Below, one piece after another: positions 1 through 12,342 of a DNA stretch of 64,000 bases (position 1 is the stretch's first letter; the number at the start of each line of letters is the position of its first letter). The notes beneath the pieces are model-generated. The model worked only from the letters and a program-made list of their open reading frames with translations. It had not been told where the DNA came from and ran no database searches. The translations under genes and the position numbers were made by a program. Origin of the DNA: Epiperipatus broadwayi (taxonomy: Eukaryota; Onychophora; Udeonychophora; Euonychophora; Peripatidae); NCBI GenBank assembly GCA_028023455.1, contig JAQFVV010000013.1, forward strand, positions 11,942,579 to 12,006,578, in the 5' to 3' direction.

Positions 1-234
1 TAACTTCAATTGCAAGTACTTATTTAATATAAACTTTGCATTCTGACTTCTAATTATAATATCTATTATAAATCATTATTTTGAGCAAAGATGTTTCAAG
101 ATCCTTTATATTTTTCCTGCCTAAACAAAATAGTGATAAGAATCAACACATGTGTTAAACAAACTATTTGAGTTTATGGCATCAGAACGATCTTCAGATC
201 AAAGTTTATTGTTTCTACTAACACATTTTTTTTT

Positions 235-337
235 CATATGTCATAGCACCGATCAGGAGGCGAACCCACAACCGTCTGCAACCAACTACTTGCTTGCAAG
301 GCAGCTGCGATGACCTCTCAGCTAACAACGCTTGACT
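235..337 (-). repeat. tRNA-derived SINE, head region
   Basis: Read on the minus strand, this stretch has a pol III A-box-like motif (TAGCTGAGAGGTC, positions 312-324) and a B-box-like motif (GGGTTCGCCTC, 257-267), then the shared 3' sequence GTGCTATGACATATGA running into an A-rich tail. The same order and the same GCTATGACA(C/T)ATGA block recur at 35352-35430, so the two are copies of one SINE family. This copy keeps about 28 bases between the boxes that the other lacks. It is not a functional tRNA gene because I see no acceptor-stem pairing. Confidence 0.6.
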
Positions 338-344
338 ACTAACA

Positions 345-3300
345 CATATATTAAAGACTTTAACAAAACAAAATTCAAACTTTTAATTATGTTTATATAA
401 TATTTTCTAGAAAAAAGCAAACACTTTCTTTCAATCTAATATTAGTACATATACTCTAATAAAATTGACACCTATCATGATGCAAATCAAATTGTATTCT
501 CATTAACTTTTTATTGCTATATATAGAAGTTTCAAGAGAAGATATTAAATTAGTTACCATAGTAAATCCAACACAATGCAATCTCCTACACCCAATCACT
601 TTTCATTCTTAAAAAAACATGTAGTCAGCCATCTATCTGTTTAATTTACTTTCTTTGATTAGAAAATAAATAAAACTACAAGCCGCTATATTAGTTTTAA
701 CTCTCTACTTACAAATATAATATTCCTTTGAGGTTTTAAAGAATACACATCAAGTAAAGTCTGCACAATTGAATTATATTTAGAAAAAACTAAAAAGTAA
801 AATACTATTATTACCACCAATATTATTAATTTTACAATATTTTATTTCATTTTAACTAGTGATCTGCCAGTCGTGGTGCCAGCCAGCCTACTTTTAGATT
901 ACTTTTTGCAAATCTTTCCCATTTCCATGGTATGCATGAAGATCCTTAATATAATTTTTCATGGATCACAAATTTCTGTCCCAAAGCTCACAACTAAGGA
1001 TTTCTAATGAATTAAACTTGTTTTTATCATTGTTTTCTCACTGCCAGGGACTTCTGCACACACATGTTAAAAAGATGGAACTGTGGTTTCACAAATATGC
1101 AAGTTCTTTATTATAGTTAGTTCCGAAATTATGACTGGAAACACGAGAGACTTAGGGTGATTGGGCATTAAGGTGACAAATTACAAATATATAATGAGAT
1201 AAAATTAGATAACAGACAGCAAAGATCATTTGTATTGAAAACAGCATCTAGATTTTGGTAAACCACTATCTTATTCTATGATGTAGCAAGAAGCACGTTT
1301 GGTCAGACATTGCTTTTCAGCTATGTAGAGTTTAACTTTCATGTGAGATGGTCATTCCATTATCCACCATAACTGACATAAATTGATTTAAATAAATCAA
1401 GTGATAACCCATAATCATCAACTGTAATGCTTTTCTAGTTTGATGCAATGATAGAGTGGCAAATTCTGAAATTCAAATTTCATCTTTGTCACTGCTGGCT
1501 TTCAAACTTCTTATAAACCTCTCAGAACAAATCATTTGATTAGGATTATTATTATCATCATCATCATCATCAATGTTAATAGCTTTTTGTCATTGCTTGC
1601 AATCCTTTTAACCCAATTTATTTTAGCATTTTAATATTTAAACTTACATTATAAACTTTACAAAGTCTTTAATATCATTAAAATTCATACACATAAATAT
1701 GCATTTTATGATGAAGATATGTGTTGGCAAGAATCTGGAATAACGGATAAAGGCAGGTTCGGCCAGAAATGCATATTCTGTATCAATTACTTTTTACATA
1801 AGTCCTTAAGAGTGGATTGAATTTGCAAGTTATATCATGCATTTAATATCCCATACATAATCAGAAAAAAATGGATATAATTAAATACCATTATTGTTGT
1901 GATATAGTAAATGATGATATATTAATCTTTAATTGAATTTATAGTTTTTATCTGGGCTGAATATCATTATTAAATAATCTTTAATATTTATCCTAGACAA
2001 TATCATCAAAATGATTGCACTCTAGTAGTGCAATGCTTGTAAACTGAATTGTAGTTGTTTATTTTTGTTAGCACAATACCAGAAATGCATCATAAGAATA
2101 ATGTTCTTTGGATATGTCTTTACGTTTTAAGGGAGCTGTTGAATTTAGAAGTTATATGTATAATAGCAGAAATCACAAAATATTTGCAATCCTTCGACCA
2201 ACCAATCCGATCTCCCTTTCTTTTTTTTAACAATTCATATTCTTAAATACTTGGACTTCAATTTATTTAATATTAATTAAAAACCAACTTAAATTATAAT
2301 TATAATGATTCCTATTGTTTATTCTCCCTTCTCACTTTGCAAATTTTTAATTAGATTATAAAATGTTAAAAAAAAAAGGGGGGGGGTATATTTTGACTTG
2401 ATCTCCTTTCTCCTTTTTTAAGACATATCATAAGTTAAGAAATCTAATTCATGAAAACACCTATCTATAAAATGTAAACTATTAGATTATATGATATACG
2501 TGATAATTTTGGATTTACTATAACAAAAGTAATTGGTTCCAAGTTTTACAATAAAATATATGTAATTTAGGGGCAATCTGTTCTAGGTCCATGGTCTAAA
2601 GCAAAGTTACGACCCAAAACAAACAAACAAAAAACAGAAAATCAAAAATATAAATGTAAAACTATATACAAAATTAATTGCTTGCATTTTTTTTTTCTTG
2701 AAATTACTTCTAACTTTGTTTTACTTCATAACAAAAATTAAAATAAATTTTTAAAGCATAAATAAACTTATGTTAAAAAAAAAATTACTACCATTTTCTT
2801 ACTTGGAAATTTCTTTTGACAAGATTAATCAATTTTCCAATTCTACTTTTCAGAAAAACATGCATTCTATGTAGACCAATGGTATTCATCATAATATTTT
2901 TTATAATTAACAATTTTACAGCATTTACATTTGTAATTTTTTTTATGATAATATTAATCAGTTTTCTAACCACAATTTCATGACTTATGGCTAATATATA
3001 TTTAGTAAAATAATTAAATAATATTTTCACTGCAAAAGATAAAACAAGTGAAAATTGATAACTTAAGCTTCATAAATATGACAAAGATATTTTCATTGTA
3101 AATGTGTCTTCATTGTACAAACCTTAATTTAATGAAAATAATCTTTCATTACACAATTTTTCAGCAGTAGGTCTTTAAAGTGGACTTCAGAGAACTTAAA
3201 AGAAATTTCATTAAATGTAATTTAATAACTTTTGAATTAAATAATGTATTAAAATCGTGGGAACAGCTTATATATAGTTTACTTAATTTTATATTGGTTT

Positions 3301-5129
3301 TACATTTAATTTTTTGTTATTTATATTAATACATGAATTCCTTTGGAGACTTCTGTATCTGTACTGTCAGAATAAATATTATATATATGTTGATACACAC
3401 AAATATATACATGTAATTATTATTCATAGTTATTTTTTAAAACATTTTTTTAAAAAAATACTGACAATTAGTTATTGAAAAATATATATTTTATGATAAT
3501 TTCTCTTTGCTCAGATACTATTTCAAACTAGTTTATTTGCTTTTATTATTGCTGTTATTATTTACAGTCTTCCTGTCTCAACTTATTCTGTATCTATCTC
3601 TATCAATTTTATGATTAAAATTTTATGAGCATTTTACATTTAATTCACTCAGTCTCATTTTTTTTTCATTTTAATAAATAATTTATTATTAAAATCAATA
3701 TTTGTTTCTACAATGAAAGGATTTCCAAGAGACATACACAAAGAGAAGAACATTTTTATAGCCTCAATTATCTTGATGGTTTGCATTCAAATTTTTTAAA
3801 TTAATGTTATATCTATAAATTATTTTTAACATTTTATTTATTTCTTTATCAATATAATTTATTAAAAAGTTTGCAATATTATTGGTTTAAACTGAATGAC
3901 GGATTTCGAAGTTAAAAATACTATAATAGGAAGAGAATTAGCATATTTGGGTATTAATTTACTAATAATTAAATAAATGATTAAAAATACATAATAATAA
4001 TAATAATTTTAAACAATAGTAACTTTTATCTTTATAAACTACTAATAATATGCATATTAAAATACTAAAATAAATTGTGATATGAATTTGCAAAAAAAAC
4101 CTGCAGGCTAAGGTATTGATGATGATAGTCATGAGAAATTATTAACCACAGTATCCTAATGTTCAGTTCAGCATCATTCATGTACAGAACTTAATAGGCA
4201 TACACATAGCCAAAGGAAATTGTTCATGGTATAACTATTTTTCATTTCTGTTGGTGAATGAAAATTTAATTTATCCATAAGAGAAAAAAAAAAGATCCAG
4301 GATAACCAAGTTTGGTCAAGTGAGTGAGAATATATACCTAGGCAGATTGGTATCATGGTATATAACACAGGGTGTGTGCATACATATTTGAAGTTTTTTT
4401 TAAAAGAAAAAGTAGAAATGATCCACAAAATTCATGTATATAATTATTTAAAATAGTCTGGAATGATTTAAATGTTAGTGATTAAATATTTATTTGTTGA
4501 GATTTTGAAATATTATTTAAAGTTAAATATTAAAAAAAAGTCCATTTTATATTCAAATATTTTATTCGTTCTATTTCTGATTTTGGCAAAGGTCATTAGT
4601 AATGAGAAAAAAATATTTTATCTAAAAAATCTTTTTTTTTATTTATTTGGGGTGCACATTGGTTATAGAATTAATTTTATAAACTGTGTTTATTTAAAGA
4701 ATTTTTATATATTAGAAAAACAGAATATGGTATTAAGATGGAAAGTAGTTTAATGCTGTTTTTAAATTCCATTACAACTGCTGTAGGTAGATAGTTTGGT
4801 ATAAATAAGGTTATTAAATTTGAAATAGTACAGAAAGTGTTGCTAGAATGAATGTTGGTCAAATGTGAATTCATGGAGAAGTGAGATGGTTTCTCCATGT
4901 TTCATAGCCCAATATAACAAAAGTAGATTCCCAGTATTGAAGTTCAGAAATTAAAGAAGTTGAATACCTCCAGCATTTATCTTTTATATGTGCTATCCAG
5001 GACATGTTATGCCACCAAACTATATAAAAGGGTAGCCTACTGATCTCAAGACTTCAGTGCTGCACACTATACATATGTCACTCCATGTATTTGGATACAA
5101 AGGAAATAGTGTTTACCATGTATATATAT
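345..5129. other. AT-rich DNA without a recognisable gene
   Basis: Both strands hold only short, low-complexity open frames with no family motif. It contains an (ATT)n(ATC)n microsatellite at 1544-1573, an A10-G8 homopolymer junction near 2369-2387, and many A/T runs. The longest minus frame, near 4174-4428, has no recognisable domain. Confidence 0.6.
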
Positions 5130-6290
5130 TGTAATGGCAACCAGCCTTTTAGACAACTGGCAATTGATCAAAATAACAATAAAATAAAAAACACAATATT
5201 TATAAATTAATTTTAGTATAGAGGAATTTAAAGATAACTAATAGGTGACCGTTACATAAAGAAGTGACTATACGTATTTTAATTGTCTAATTTATATAGC
5301 CATAAGTAACAATCAGATTGAACAAACATAAAAACAAGTCATTATGTGGATTCAATCATATTTCAGGATTGCTACCTCCACCTTAATACTATTATAATAA
5401 CAACATAGCTTAAACCACAGCATTTACACTTGACAGATGGAACGATTTTTATAATGAATACTCTCCTTTCCAAACACAAAATAAAGTATTTTAAAAGATA
5501 TAATGTTTGGAAAGGAGAGCATTATAAATATCATTCCATCTATAAAGTGCATGTGCCGTGGTTTAAGCTACTTTGTTATTATAATTTATAAAAAACATCA
5601 CGCTATATAAATATCAATATTTACATATGCTTAATACTAGTATTAAATGACAAAATAAATGGATTAACTTGGACTTCAGATGGAAAATAAATAAGCAACA
5701 AAATTATTAATAACAACAATAACTTTTAATTAACAACAATAATAAACGTATACACATATTTTCATTTAAAATTATATGAAGAGTGCACATGAGAACAAAT
5801 TCTTTCAATTACCTTGATATCTCTATGAATGTAGACATATATTTTTGTCTTCGTGAATGTAGATATATGTTACTGTCTCCATGAATGTAGATATATAGCC
5901 ATTAAAATCATTAATTTTAAACATCTGCTAACAATATTAATATTTTAATTTCATTGTAGTTTTCTTGTGAGGTTTTTCCAGATATTTAGAGCATCAAAAT
6001 AAATAGATTTACAACTTGATTCATAGAAGAACATTTTATTCTTTTATAGCTTATTAGAAAAAAATTTCTTATATTGGAGCTGTATATTTTTATCGTCAGA
6101 TTTAGATAATAATTAACAGACCAACCGGATGAAAGTTAATTTTAAGACATTCCTTTGTTTACAGTTCCATAGTCAGCTACATGATTGGAAAAGATCAGCA
6201 AAGTCATTCTGAAGTTTTACCTCGAAGAATGCATATTTCCTTAAATATTTCTATCCAGAAGCCATCCTTATTCAAAAAAGAAATTAAACT
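5130..6290 (-). repeat. 3' LTR of the gag-only element, carrying a MITE
   Basis: The outer edge TGTAATGG at 5130 (plus strand) matches TGTAACAG at 8286. Block 5130-5337 aligns with 8286-8490, and 5745-6290 with 11727-12342. The piece between them (about 5338-5744) is absent from the other LTR and holds the hairpin element at 5391-5585. A run of three imperfect 30-odd-base units built on GAATGTAGA(C/T)ATAT lies at 5825-5900 and is also visible in the other LTR near 11848-11915. Confidence 0.7.
5391..5585. mobile_element. Hairpin MITE with about 80-bp inverted arms
   Basis: The left arm (5391-5475) and right arm (5505-5585) are inverted copies of each other at high identity. Both carry, in inverted orientation, ATTATAATAACAA, GCTTAAACCAC and CTCTCCTTTCCAAAC. 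The loop is about 30 bp and there is no coding capacity. The layout fits a foldback MITE whose arms make up nearly the whole element. It lies inside the LTR block missing from the sister LTR, so it probably arrived after the retrotransposon. The exact ends and target duplication are not certain. Confidence 0.7.
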
Positions 6291-6304
6291 TTGCCTCTCT
6301 CTCT
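6291..6304 (-). promoter_or_regulatory. Polypurine tract next to the 3' LTR
   Basis: The minus strand reads AGAGAGAGAGGCAA immediately before the inferred start of the 3' LTR. A purine-rich tract at this place primes plus-strand DNA synthesis in LTR retrotransposons. It also supports the LTR boundary and shows that gag is followed almost directly by the LTR. Confidence 0.55.
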
Positions 6305-6559
6305 AAATAGTTTCTGTGCTCACTTTCCATCCTATCATTACACTTTTTTTTAATAGCTGTATCAGGGATACAATTTATTTTTCTGGTAGGTTATTGTGGT
6401 ATATGGCCAGATTGATAGTAATATTCCCCATTATTAATATCAGTTCCACTTCCAGTTCAATGAATTATTCTTGTTCTATTGGGACTGATGACATTATTTG
6501 TTGACCTTTTTTTGGGTAGTTACCCACAAAGATTAACCTTTGGGTTTTCTTCCATATCA

Positions 6560-7880
6560 TGGTCTTTTGTACCTAATGACCCCTTTTAAATGGCTCTCTG
6601 TGTTCCTGTTCTCGATCACTATCATTTTCAGTTTTGCTACTACCAAATGCATTGAATAATTCAGCTACATTGTCTACAGTGTTTCAATCATTGTCTATTA
6701 GCATCTGTTCAATGTGATTAGGGGAACTACACCTAATTATGTGGACAATCTGGCTTTCAAATAAAGGATTGGCAGTCAAGGCAAGAACTTTGAATACTTG
6801 CTGTTGAAAAAATGGAGTAAATGTCTCTCTAGGTCTACATTTCTCTTGGAAAACATGATGTTTAATTCATTAGTGACAATACATCCACATTCCAGCAGGA
6901 ATTTAACAGAGCCTGTTTAAACTGGTCAAAGTTTACAGATTTGTCAAACAATGAATCCCACCATGCTAGAGAGTGTGCTTTGAATATGGCTATAGGCAAT
7001 CGCAATTTAAGCCTCTTTCATCAATTTATATAAATTAAAGTATTTTTCTAAGATACTCACTTGGAGACTCTCTCCCCAGAATGTCCTGAAAAACTCTAAT
7101 TTTAAAATATTGATTGACAATACTGGAATTAGAATTATATAAGTACATCAACATCTGTGTATGCATTCCTACTAATATATGATTGACTATTTTAATGTTC
7201 GCTACTAAGTTTTTCTATAGCTAAGTCTACCTTAGATCAGATTTTATTTTCTTTTACATCTAGCTCTATTTTCACTAACCCATCTGTTATCTCTTCTCGC
7301 ATTGTAATTCAACTTTCACCTTTTGTTTGAATATTTTCAATTGCTTGAGTCAAATAGTTGATTTCTTCCTTTGCTTGAATCAATCCTTGCCTATTCTCTA
7401 TTTTTACTTCTTCAACTAACCCATGCAATTGCTCAAATTTCCTATTCTGCTCATCTTTATTCAACTGAACTTTGAGACTTATTTCACCAACCTTACTTTC
7501 TAAACCTACAAAGTGACTTTCCAATATATTTATTATATGTTCATTTAATTGCTCTATCTGCTTTTTGTTTTCTTTTGTCTGATTCTCAATATATCTTTTA
7601 AATCCTTAGTTTTGTTTTCCATTAGGCCTTTCAATTTTGTAAACATGCTTTTCATGTTCTCTTTATTTTCTTTATTTTGTGTTTTAAGATCTTTCATTTG
7701 GCCCTTCCGATCTCCCCTTAGTTTTTCCAATTTTTTTATTCAATTCTGTGAGCATCTTCATGATCATATTTGTACACTCACTATTATGAGCCCTAGTTTC
7801 ATTTCCCTGAGCTTCAATTTTTGCTTTAACTTGGATAATCATATATATAAATTTATACTAAAATTAGCTACTAATTTTTC
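6560..7880 (-). pseudogene. Broken gag-like gene of the LTR element
   Basis: Read on the minus strand, the first half encodes a charged, coiled-coil-like region. The largest intact piece is 7309-7524, rich in Lys, Glu and Gln, with a related but frameshifted piece upstream to about 7880. The second half resembles a retroelement capsid. One frame near 6909-7003 gives FKAHSLAWWDSLFDKS, and another near 6690-6865 gives a leucine-rich helical stretch that includes FQQQVFKVLALTANPLFES. The paired Trp followed by alternating hydrophobic residues is typical of Ty3/gypsy-like capsids. At least three frame changes and several stops break it. No CCHC zinc knuckle is evident. It sits between the primer-binding site and the polypurine tract, as gag should, but nothing like pol follows. 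Assignment to gag is good; assignment to a clade is not. Confidence 0.55.
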
Positions 7881-8263
7881 TATAAAAAATTTAAAAACAG
7901 ATATATAAAAATTCTTTCTTCTCTTATTTATTTGACAATTACAATGCCCATCCCTCTTTCCACTATGTAGCCTTCCAGTCACTGCAATTTGGTTTAATTT
8001 TAATGCCTTATTTTATTTATTTGCATACTATTAGTTCTACCAATCTAATTCTATCACTATCGCTATCTAAGTCATGTATGAGTTTATTGATTGCTTTTTT
8101 ATTATTTTTGTATATAACAAAATAAATTATTATATTTCTCATCCGATAAAGTATTTATATTCCATATTTCAATGACTTAAAAAAAAATTAAATTACTAAT
8201 AAATATATATATATATATTTATACTAAACTGGGTTCAATTTCGTGTTTGTTTTGATCAAGATA

Positions 8264-8285
8264 ATCCTGGAACAAGGGCTCCAAA
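8264..8285 (-). promoter_or_regulatory. Primer-binding site of the LTR element
   Basis: Immediately inside the LTR end (TTACA on the minus strand) the sequence reads TTTGGAGCCCTTGTTCC. LTR elements commonly start their interior with TGG complementary to a tRNA 3' CCA end. The position, two bases inside the LTR, is correct. Which tRNA is used was not determined. Confidence 0.5.
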
Positions 8286-8490
8286 TGTAACAGAAAACAC
8301 CTTTTAGACAATTGGCAATTGATAAAATAACAATAAAATGAAAAATATAATATTCACAAATAAATTAGTCTAGGATAATCTAAACATAATTAATGGGCGA
8401 TCGTGTACATGTGGAGTGACTATACACATTTTAATTTTAATTGCCCAATTTATATAGCTACAGGTAATGATCAGATTGACTAAACATAAT
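8286..8490 (-). repeat. 5' LTR of the gag-only element, downstream part
   Basis: This part aligns with 5130-5337 from the terminal TGTAA (plus strand) onward, including the shared words CTTTTAGACAA and TTATATAGC. Similarity stops at about 8490, where the plus-strand non-LTR retrotransposon begins. The remainder of the LTR resumes at about 11727. Confidence 0.65.
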
Positions 8491-11400
8491 TCAGCCACAT
8501 GTTCTTGGACTGCTAAAAACTAAAATCTATAGTGGCTCAAAAATTAACCCTTCACAATATTTAAATAAGCCAGCTTCTTTGCATGCTCCAGAGACACCTC
8601 ATCACTATCAAGTAGAACTGGAATTGCTCTTTTGCTACATTTAAAATTATTTATCTTGATTCCCATTTATTAATTATAACATTTTATCAGTGTCATAGCA
8701 ATCAATGCCATATTTGTATATGTTCTCCCCTGGTCCAAGAAATATATCCAGCATTATACTTACCATTAATTCAATGAGTGGATCTTCTATTCACCCTGCT
8801 ATATTAATGGATGACTTCAACCTTCAATACTCTGAATTTACATCAAAATGGCTTCACTAGCTTGCCACACTCCTCATGAGGGCACAGAGTTTTCTATCCA
8901 ATGAATGTTAACTTTCACAACAAACAATGACATCCTCATTAACTTGTGTTTCTATTCACCAATGTTATATAATCTAATGGACCTTAATATTAATCCTACT
9001 CCACTTTCTGATCACTCTGCACAAACCATCACAATTTATTTAACTTATGTATATATCACCAATATACAATTGAAAAAACCTACGTGAATTCTTCCATCAA
9101 TCATCACTGAATCTTTGTTTTCAAAGATATATAGAATGCTACATAAATTGGAATGATTAACCATTGACCCAATTCAAAAATATATTTTATAAACATAATT
9201 TCATTTAACATTCACCAACAACACAGCAATCTACTCTTCCCTCTCATCTTCTTGCAATGGTTGATGAGATTTACAAGCAAATAGTTATGGCATATACTAC
9301 TCATCATACTTACCAGCAGATATACAAGATTATACAAACATGCAATAAAACATATCAACAACTTAAAGAGTATCTTGCAAAAAATGCAAAAATCTGTCTC
9401 AGTCAATAACACCCTTGGACTTAGGGATATATTAGATGGGCACTATGCCACCCCTCCAAGATGAGAGTCTCAATACAACATGATTCAACCTATTTTCCAT
9501 ATCCAGAAAAAGCTACAAACACATCCTGCTTTCAAACTAACTGTCTTGGACCTCTAGAAATATATGAACCATTCTATATTGATCAGTTTAATGATAAGTT
9601 GGCAACCATTCACAAGGCATGTCATCCAGGATGTCATGGAATAACCAATTTATATTTTCTCATCTCTCACAGAAAATATATCCAATTAAAAACCTATATC
9701 CCATAGCTTTGATTCTAGTCATCAAAAATCCAACATCAATATCTACACTTTCTAATCTTCAGCCTATCTCCATGGGTCCACTACATTCTTAGAAAAAAAT
9801 CATAAAAAATCAATTAGAGGTGCACTGACTTTCCTTGATTTCATCAATGCAGTTGGTTAAGAAGGATTTAACTACACAAACTGCACTAATATTTAAAACA
9901 AATCAAAATACTGAGCAAGAAAAAAATATGTATTTATAGTTATAGAGGTTGACATTGAAGCAGACTTTAATTTGCTTCACATTAAAACATTAGTAGATAT
10001 GCTTGCAGAGACTACAATACAACCTGCATTACTATATCTAAGCACCAATCCAATACTAAGTAATTCATTCACCCATATTCAATTCCTTTCCCAAGGATCA
10101 CTGCTAAGTTTGCTTCTATTCACTTATTATATCAATCCTCTTCTAATACAAATTCAGCAGACAGTAACTGGTATCCATATACCCTACCTGGAACAATTCA
10201 TCTCATATAATATATATATGGATAACAAATCTGTCTTCCTCTCTTCATACAAATAACTGCCAATGCTTCAAAAAATAATTCATAATTACACATCCACTCA
10301 CAAATTACAGTGGAATCTTAATAAAACTGCTGCATAGTCACTGTATACTAAAAAACTACATACAAAAACCTTTAAAGAAAAATCCACATTTTTTGACATC
10401 CCATTTTATTTGAGGACACATGGAATGAGGCAAAACAAACTTAAGAATCACACACTAAAAATTACTATTTCCTTATCCAAAATGTACCTTTCCATCTATT
10501 CAAAAATCCAATTGTTCAATATACTCATTCTAACAAAAATAAATTATTATACACCCATAATTAAATTCAAAAAGTATTTACATTTACCATTTCCTCCCTT
10601 TGCAAAAAACTTCTATGGGGAAAGAAGGTAGTTCCCATATCTTCTAAACAGCTTAGTCAACAATCTACTCAAAATGGATAGGGACATCATAACCTTGAAA
10701 CCCTCACAATTCAGAGGACAGTTAATCTATTTGCCTCCTCTCTTAATCACTTCAGCAAACTTCCATGTTTAATTCCCATAACACCTACTGACAAGCCCCT
10801 ATCAACATCTGGATACCTCATATTAAATCAGTAGAAAGACTACACATTCAAATACCTCTATATTCTGTTGGTAAATATGCCTCCTACTGGCAAATACACA
10901 CTTTACTATAGCCCAACAATCTTTCTACTCTAAATTCCCCTGTGTTAGCTATCAACAATAAAAAATTATTATGCAAATTCTGGAGATAGTCACTTGAGTT
11001 AAAATTATTTGATTTTTTAATCCTGCTTAACCTGCATGCCTTACCTACCTCATATTTTATCAGATATCGGCAACTGTGCAAACACAGTGATCCATTCTGT
11101 GGACTGTTCCATGCAGCTGAAGAAATATAGCAACATATTTTCTATTCATGTCAAGCCTTGAACAAAATTCACAATCTCATCTTAAGTGCATATAGGCAAC
11201 CAAAACTCTAAAAATTCAGAAAATAAAAAGCTCATATCAAAAGTCTATCACAACCACAGCCCGGGCTATACATTTATACTATTTGCATTTTGGTGTACTC
11301 AATGTACATTTATTATAGGAAATAACACTAATTGACATCCATCAACATTTATAAACAAACTTAAGCAACTTAAGGATAGGGATTCCGGAATTGTTCCTTT

Positions 11401-11726
11401 AGACATGCAAGTGTCAACTTGGTCCCTTCTCAAGCAATGAATGAGCCTGTAATTTAAAATAGTACAAACAATTGCTCAATGGATGCTCTAGCAACTTGAA
11501 GATAAAACAAAAGTTTTTTGCAGATATGTTAATAATTTAAAAACTTTGATATTTAAATATAAAGTACAAATGATTGATGTAATGTTAAACATTGAATTAT
11601 TTAAACCCAAGGAGAAAAAAAGATTGCCACTATAACCCTTGCAATGAAACCTGTGTAATTTTTGTAAATAAAGTTTAATAAAATTATTGATGAAACTATC
11701 ATCATCATCATTATTATTATTATTCA
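8491..11726 (+). mobile_element. L1/Tx1-like non-LTR retrotransposon relic
   Basis: The element splits the 5' LTR of the surrounding retrotransposon. Its plus-strand frames show, in order, an AP-type endonuclease (MDDFNLQ near 8810, in place of the usual GDFN, and PLSDHSAQTI near 9015), a reverse transcriptase, and a C-terminal cysteine/histidine motif. The 3' end has AATAAA signals near 11669-11680 and closes with an (ATC)n(ATT)n tail at about 11698-11726, a usual ending for such elements. About 3.2 kb is enough for an ORF2 but not a full ORF1, so the copy is probably 5' truncated. Many stops and frameshifts make it inactive. Confidence 0.7.
8600..11160 (+). pseudogene. Endonuclease-reverse transcriptase of the non-LTR element
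   Basis: The endonuclease region (about 8600-9040) keeps a DFN-type motif and an SDH motif. The reverse transcriptase palm is clearest in the open piece 9972-10256: it has FLSQGSLLSLLLFTYYINPL, the family's QG-PLSPLLF box, and near its end YNIYMDNKSVFLSS, aligned with the AYADDxxxFLSS active-site box. The second catalytic Asp pair is degraded to MDN, so the enzyme would be dead. Another open piece (9461-9706) lies between endonuclease and RT. At 11085-11150 a C-x2-C...E-E...H-x3-C pattern (DPFCGLFHAAEE, then HIFYSCQAL) fits the C-terminal zinc-knuckle-like region of L1/Tx1-type elements. The first Cys is not certain. Clade assignment rests on motif style only. Confidence 0.6.
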
Positions 11727-12342
11727 CATATTTATATTTAAAATTATATCAAAAGCGCTCATGAAAGAAAAAAACTTTGGGAATTCATAATAATTTCTCA
11801 AGAAACAGTTTATAGCAAGTTCATTCAATTACCTTGATATTTCTGTGAACGTAAACATATATTTCTACGTGAATGTACATATACATTTTTGTCTCCATAA
11901 ATATAGATATATGGCCATTAAAATCATTAATTTTAAATATCTGCTAGCAATATTAAGATTTTAACTTCTTGTGATTTATTCCATTGTAGTTTTTTTAAAA
12001 GAGTTTTCCAGATATTTAGAGCATTGACATAAGTAGATTTATAACTTGATTCACTGAAGAACATTTTCCTTTCATAGTTCATTAAAGGCAAATTTCTTAT
12101 ACTGGAAATGGATATTTTTAGTTTCAGTTTTAGATAGCTATTAACAGACCTGCAGGATCAAAGTTAATTTGTGGAATTCCTTTGTTTACAGCTCCATAGT
12201 TAGCTACACCTTTGGAAAAGTAAAGGAACGCATTCTGAAGTATTACCTCAGAGAATGCATAATATTTCCTTAAATAATCATTACAATTTTTATGAACTTC
12301 TATCCAGTAAGTAACGTGATAAAAAAGTAACAATAATTCTCA
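11727..12342 (-). repeat. 5' LTR of the gag-only element, upstream part
   Basis: This resumes the LTR after the non-LTR insertion and aligns with 5745-6290 throughout, for example GATATTTAGAGCATTGACATA against GATATTTAGAGCATCAAAAT. The minus-strand open frame at 12130-12333 lies wholly inside the LTR, and its counterpart in the other LTR is broken. I therefore do not call it a gene. Confidence 0.65.

Larger units (their letters stand above)
5130..12342 (-). mobile_element. Gag-only LTR retrotransposon with nested insertions
   Basis: On the minus strand the order is 5' LTR (about 12342 to 8286, split by an insertion), primer-binding site (just below 8286), gag-like coding sequence (about 7880 to 6560), a purine-rich tract (6304 to 6291) and 3' LTR (about 6290 to 5130). 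Both LTRs end in TTACA on this strand and align over two blocks: 5130-5337 with 8286-8490, and 5745-6290 with 11727-12342. Without insertions each LTR is about 750-820 bp. The interior is only about 2 kb. I found no protease, reverse transcriptase, RNase H or integrase motif, so this is either an internally deleted copy or a non-autonomous gag-only element. The LTRs differ by many substitutions, so it is old. Confidence 0.7.

Noticed and set aside
1440-1573. B-box-like GAAATTCAAATTTC followed by an (ATT)n(ATC)n tail, as in a SINE
   Set aside because: No convincing A-box, and no similarity to the two SINE families recognised in the window.
12130-12333. 67-codon minus-strand open frame
   Set aside because: It lies wholly within the 5' LTR, and the matching stretch in the 3' LTR (about 6100-6290) is broken.
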